Shown here piece by piece: positions 63,126 to 64,000 of a DNA stretch of 64,000 bases. The position numbers and the translations under genes are program-made. The notes under the pieces were generated by a model. That model did no database searches, was not told the DNA's origin, and saw only the letters and a program-made list of their open reading frames with translations. Source of the stretch: Bog-1198 sp963727045 (lineage in GTDB: Bacteria; Pseudomonadota; Gammaproteobacteria; Steroidobacterales; Steroidobacteraceae). Positions within the stretch are counted from its first letter, which is position 1, and the number at the start of each line of letters is the position of its first letter. The stretch is taken from positions 682,001-746,000 of the forward strand of contig CAVSES010000001.1 of assembly GCA_963727045.1 (NCBI GenBank), written 5' to 3'.

Positions 63126-63625
63126 ATAGAGCTGCCGGCAGGTGCGCTCGTGCGGTGCAGAACCCCCGCGAGCAGCCGAATCGTCACCAGCGCGACCGCT
63201 CCGCAAGCCAGGTAACCGCCTAAATGGTTTCCGAGTTCGCCGGCCCGCACAGCCTGGGGGGCGAGGAGAGCAAGCGCTTCCTTGACGAAAACCACGAGGT
63301 ACACCAGAAGAAACACCATGCGCGCAAGGTGGCGGGAAAATTCGCGGAGTTCGCAACGGCTCGCGCCTGACGAATGTCTTTCGTGCCAGTAGAATTGGGA
63401 GATCACCAATGCCAGCAAGAGCAGACCGAACAGTGGATGAATCTCCTGCCAGATGCCGTGCCTGATGCCGGCCGCCGGATTGCCGCCGAAGTCGAAAATG
63501 CCCGCGGCGACGGCGAGTATTGCAAGGGTTCCGTGAAGTATTCCCGCCTCACGGTGCCGGCGAGGCAGCTCCGCCGAAGAGCCCACTGCGCACTTACTCC
63601 GTGCAGCCACCTGATATACCTCCAT
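63116..63625 (-). CDS. Cytochrome b561-like membrane protein
   Basis: About 169 residues with four membrane spans (GILHGTLAILAVAAGIFDF; HPLFGLLLLALVISQFYW; LARMVFLLVYLVVFVKEAL; LGGYLACGAVALVTIRLLAG) and histidines at span ends suited to heme ligation (ILHG, IHPLFG, WHERH, VLHR). It could be a quinol-linked electron carrier. The ATG at 63625 is chosen by position; 63703 is possible and no clear ribosome site is seen. The stop codon lies inside the tRNA-Cys acceptor stem on the other strand, a ten-base overlap. Confidence 0.65.
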   Translation of the reverse strand: MEVYQVAARSKCAVGSSAELPRRHREAGILHGTLAILAVAAGIFDFGGNPAAGIRHGIWQEIHPLFGLLLLALVISQFYWHERHSSGASRCELREFSRHLARMVFLLVYLVVFVKEALALLAPQAVRAGELGNHLGGYLACGAVALVTIRLLAGVLHRTSAPAGSSIGG

Positions 63626-63714
63626 CGAACTTTGTATTACAAAGTGACAGGTATCTCCATGAAGCGCAAGCCGAAGGTGCCGCGATTCAAAATCGGGTAC
63701 CATTCTGAATCAGC

Positions 63715-64000
63715 ATGCATGCCATGAACTCAACGCTCGAGTGCGACTTGCGCCGGGTCGGTGCGCATCCCGACTATTGGTACCCCTTGGCCTGGTCCGA
63801 GGAGCTCAAGGTCGGCAGGACCCTCGGACGCCGCTTCGCGGGCCTGCCCATCGTGATATATCGCGGCAATAGCGGGCAGGTGTTCGCGCTGGAAGACCGC
63901 TGCGCGCATCGCCAGGTGCCCTTGCACCTTGGGGTCGTGAGCGGCGATGAGCTCAAGTGCCACTATCACGGCTGGACCTACAACCGGACCGGCAAGTGTG
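63715..64000 (+). CDS. Rieske [2Fe-2S] protein, N-terminal part (runs off window)
   Basis: An open frame to the window end encodes a Rieske domain typical of the alpha subunit of ring-hydroxylating or demethylating oxygenases: HPDYWYPLAWSEELK, then CAHRQVPLHLG and, 17 residues on, CHYHGWTYN supply the two Cys and two His cluster ligands. The catalytic mononuclear-iron domain, if present, lies beyond 64000. ATG 63715 or 63724 may be the start. It is divergent from the cytochrome b561-like gene, a possible electron-transfer partner. Confidence 0.85.
   Translation, partial: MHAMNSTLECDLRRVGAHPDYWYPLAWSEELKVGRTLGRRFAGLPIVIYRGNSGQVFALEDRCAHRQVPLHLGVVSGDELKCHYHGWTYNRTGKC

Noticed and set aside
1..64000. 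CRISPR array, insertion sequence, prophage or integrase
   Set aside because: No regularly spaced repeats, transposase, recombinase or phage structural motifs were seen in either strand.

Overview
The window is GC-rich, densely coded chromosomal DNA. It looks like a gammaproteobacterium, and the lineage is inference: a fused ThrA followed by ThrB and ThrC, YgiQ, MsrPQ, HrpA, MazG, class II fumarase, an acnA/mnmA/purB block, and uvrC-pgsA followed by tRNA-Gly and tRNA-Cys all fit. Free-living, metabolically versatile families of the Nevskiales/Steroidobacterales kind would suit the mix of dehydrogenases, Rieske proteins and leucine catabolism. I see no insertion sequence, integrase, prophage or CRISPR array.

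Layout. 1-10 kb: a truncated zinc alcohol dehydrogenase (+) faces a six-gene minus-strand operon read from 9907 down to 1095: aldehyde dehydrogenase, an ABC ATPase, a double-FtsX permease, an AttH/CrtC-like lipocalin protein, a trimethylamine/histamine dehydrogenase-type iron-sulfur flavoprotein and a beta-hydroxyacid dehydrogenase-like protein. 10-13 kb: a secreted subtilisin with a GlyGly-CTERM-like tail and a small cupin. 13-19 kb: a leucine-degradation locus, with isovaleryl-CoA dehydrogenase plus an FCD-type GntR regulator on one strand and both methylcrotonyl-CoA carboxylase subunits diverging from them. 18.7-21.7 kb: an unusual signalling pair, a receiver-like/Ser-Thr kinase followed by a PAS/CheA-like ATPase with no visible phospho-histidine. 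21.8-25.5 kb: a DegQ/MucD protease behind a sigma-E-like promoter, then YgiQ.

25.7-31 kb: the thrABC operon, ending in a membrane-anchored NERD protein. 31-35.4 kb: TatD, a TPR-like exported protein, a YgjP-type metallopeptidase, tryptophan 2,3-dioxygenase and a class I DAHP synthase. 35.3-37.7 kb: msrQ, msrP and a HAD phosphatase. 37.9-40.7 kb: two M16 peptidases, one active-type and one lacking the zinc motif. 40.7-47.2 kb: a minus-strand operon purB, DUF7931-like gene, mnmA, acnA, DUF1993. 47.3-53.9 kb: fumC, CoA Nudix hydrolase, mazG, hrpA. 53.9-56.9 kb: an ALDH7-type dehydrogenase divergent from a class II DAHP synthase.

56.9-60.5 kb: an AT-rich island, a probable small RNA or leader with an intrinsic terminator, then a type 5 uracil-DNA glycosylase, uvrC, pgsA and tRNA-Gly. 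60.5-64 kb: an exported M28 peptidase gene lies between tRNA-Gly and tRNA-Cys. The 3' end of tRNA-Gly is imperfectly repeated on its far side, which looks like an old integration or duplication scar. A cytochrome b561-like protein and the start of a Rieske protein close the window.

Best candidates for something undescribed: the HADH-like flavoprotein operon with its Att-type transporter, the STK/CheA-like pair, the structured RNA at about 57.06-57.27 kb, and the tRNA-Gly-derived unit with its own promoter and terminator at about 62.9-63.04 kb.
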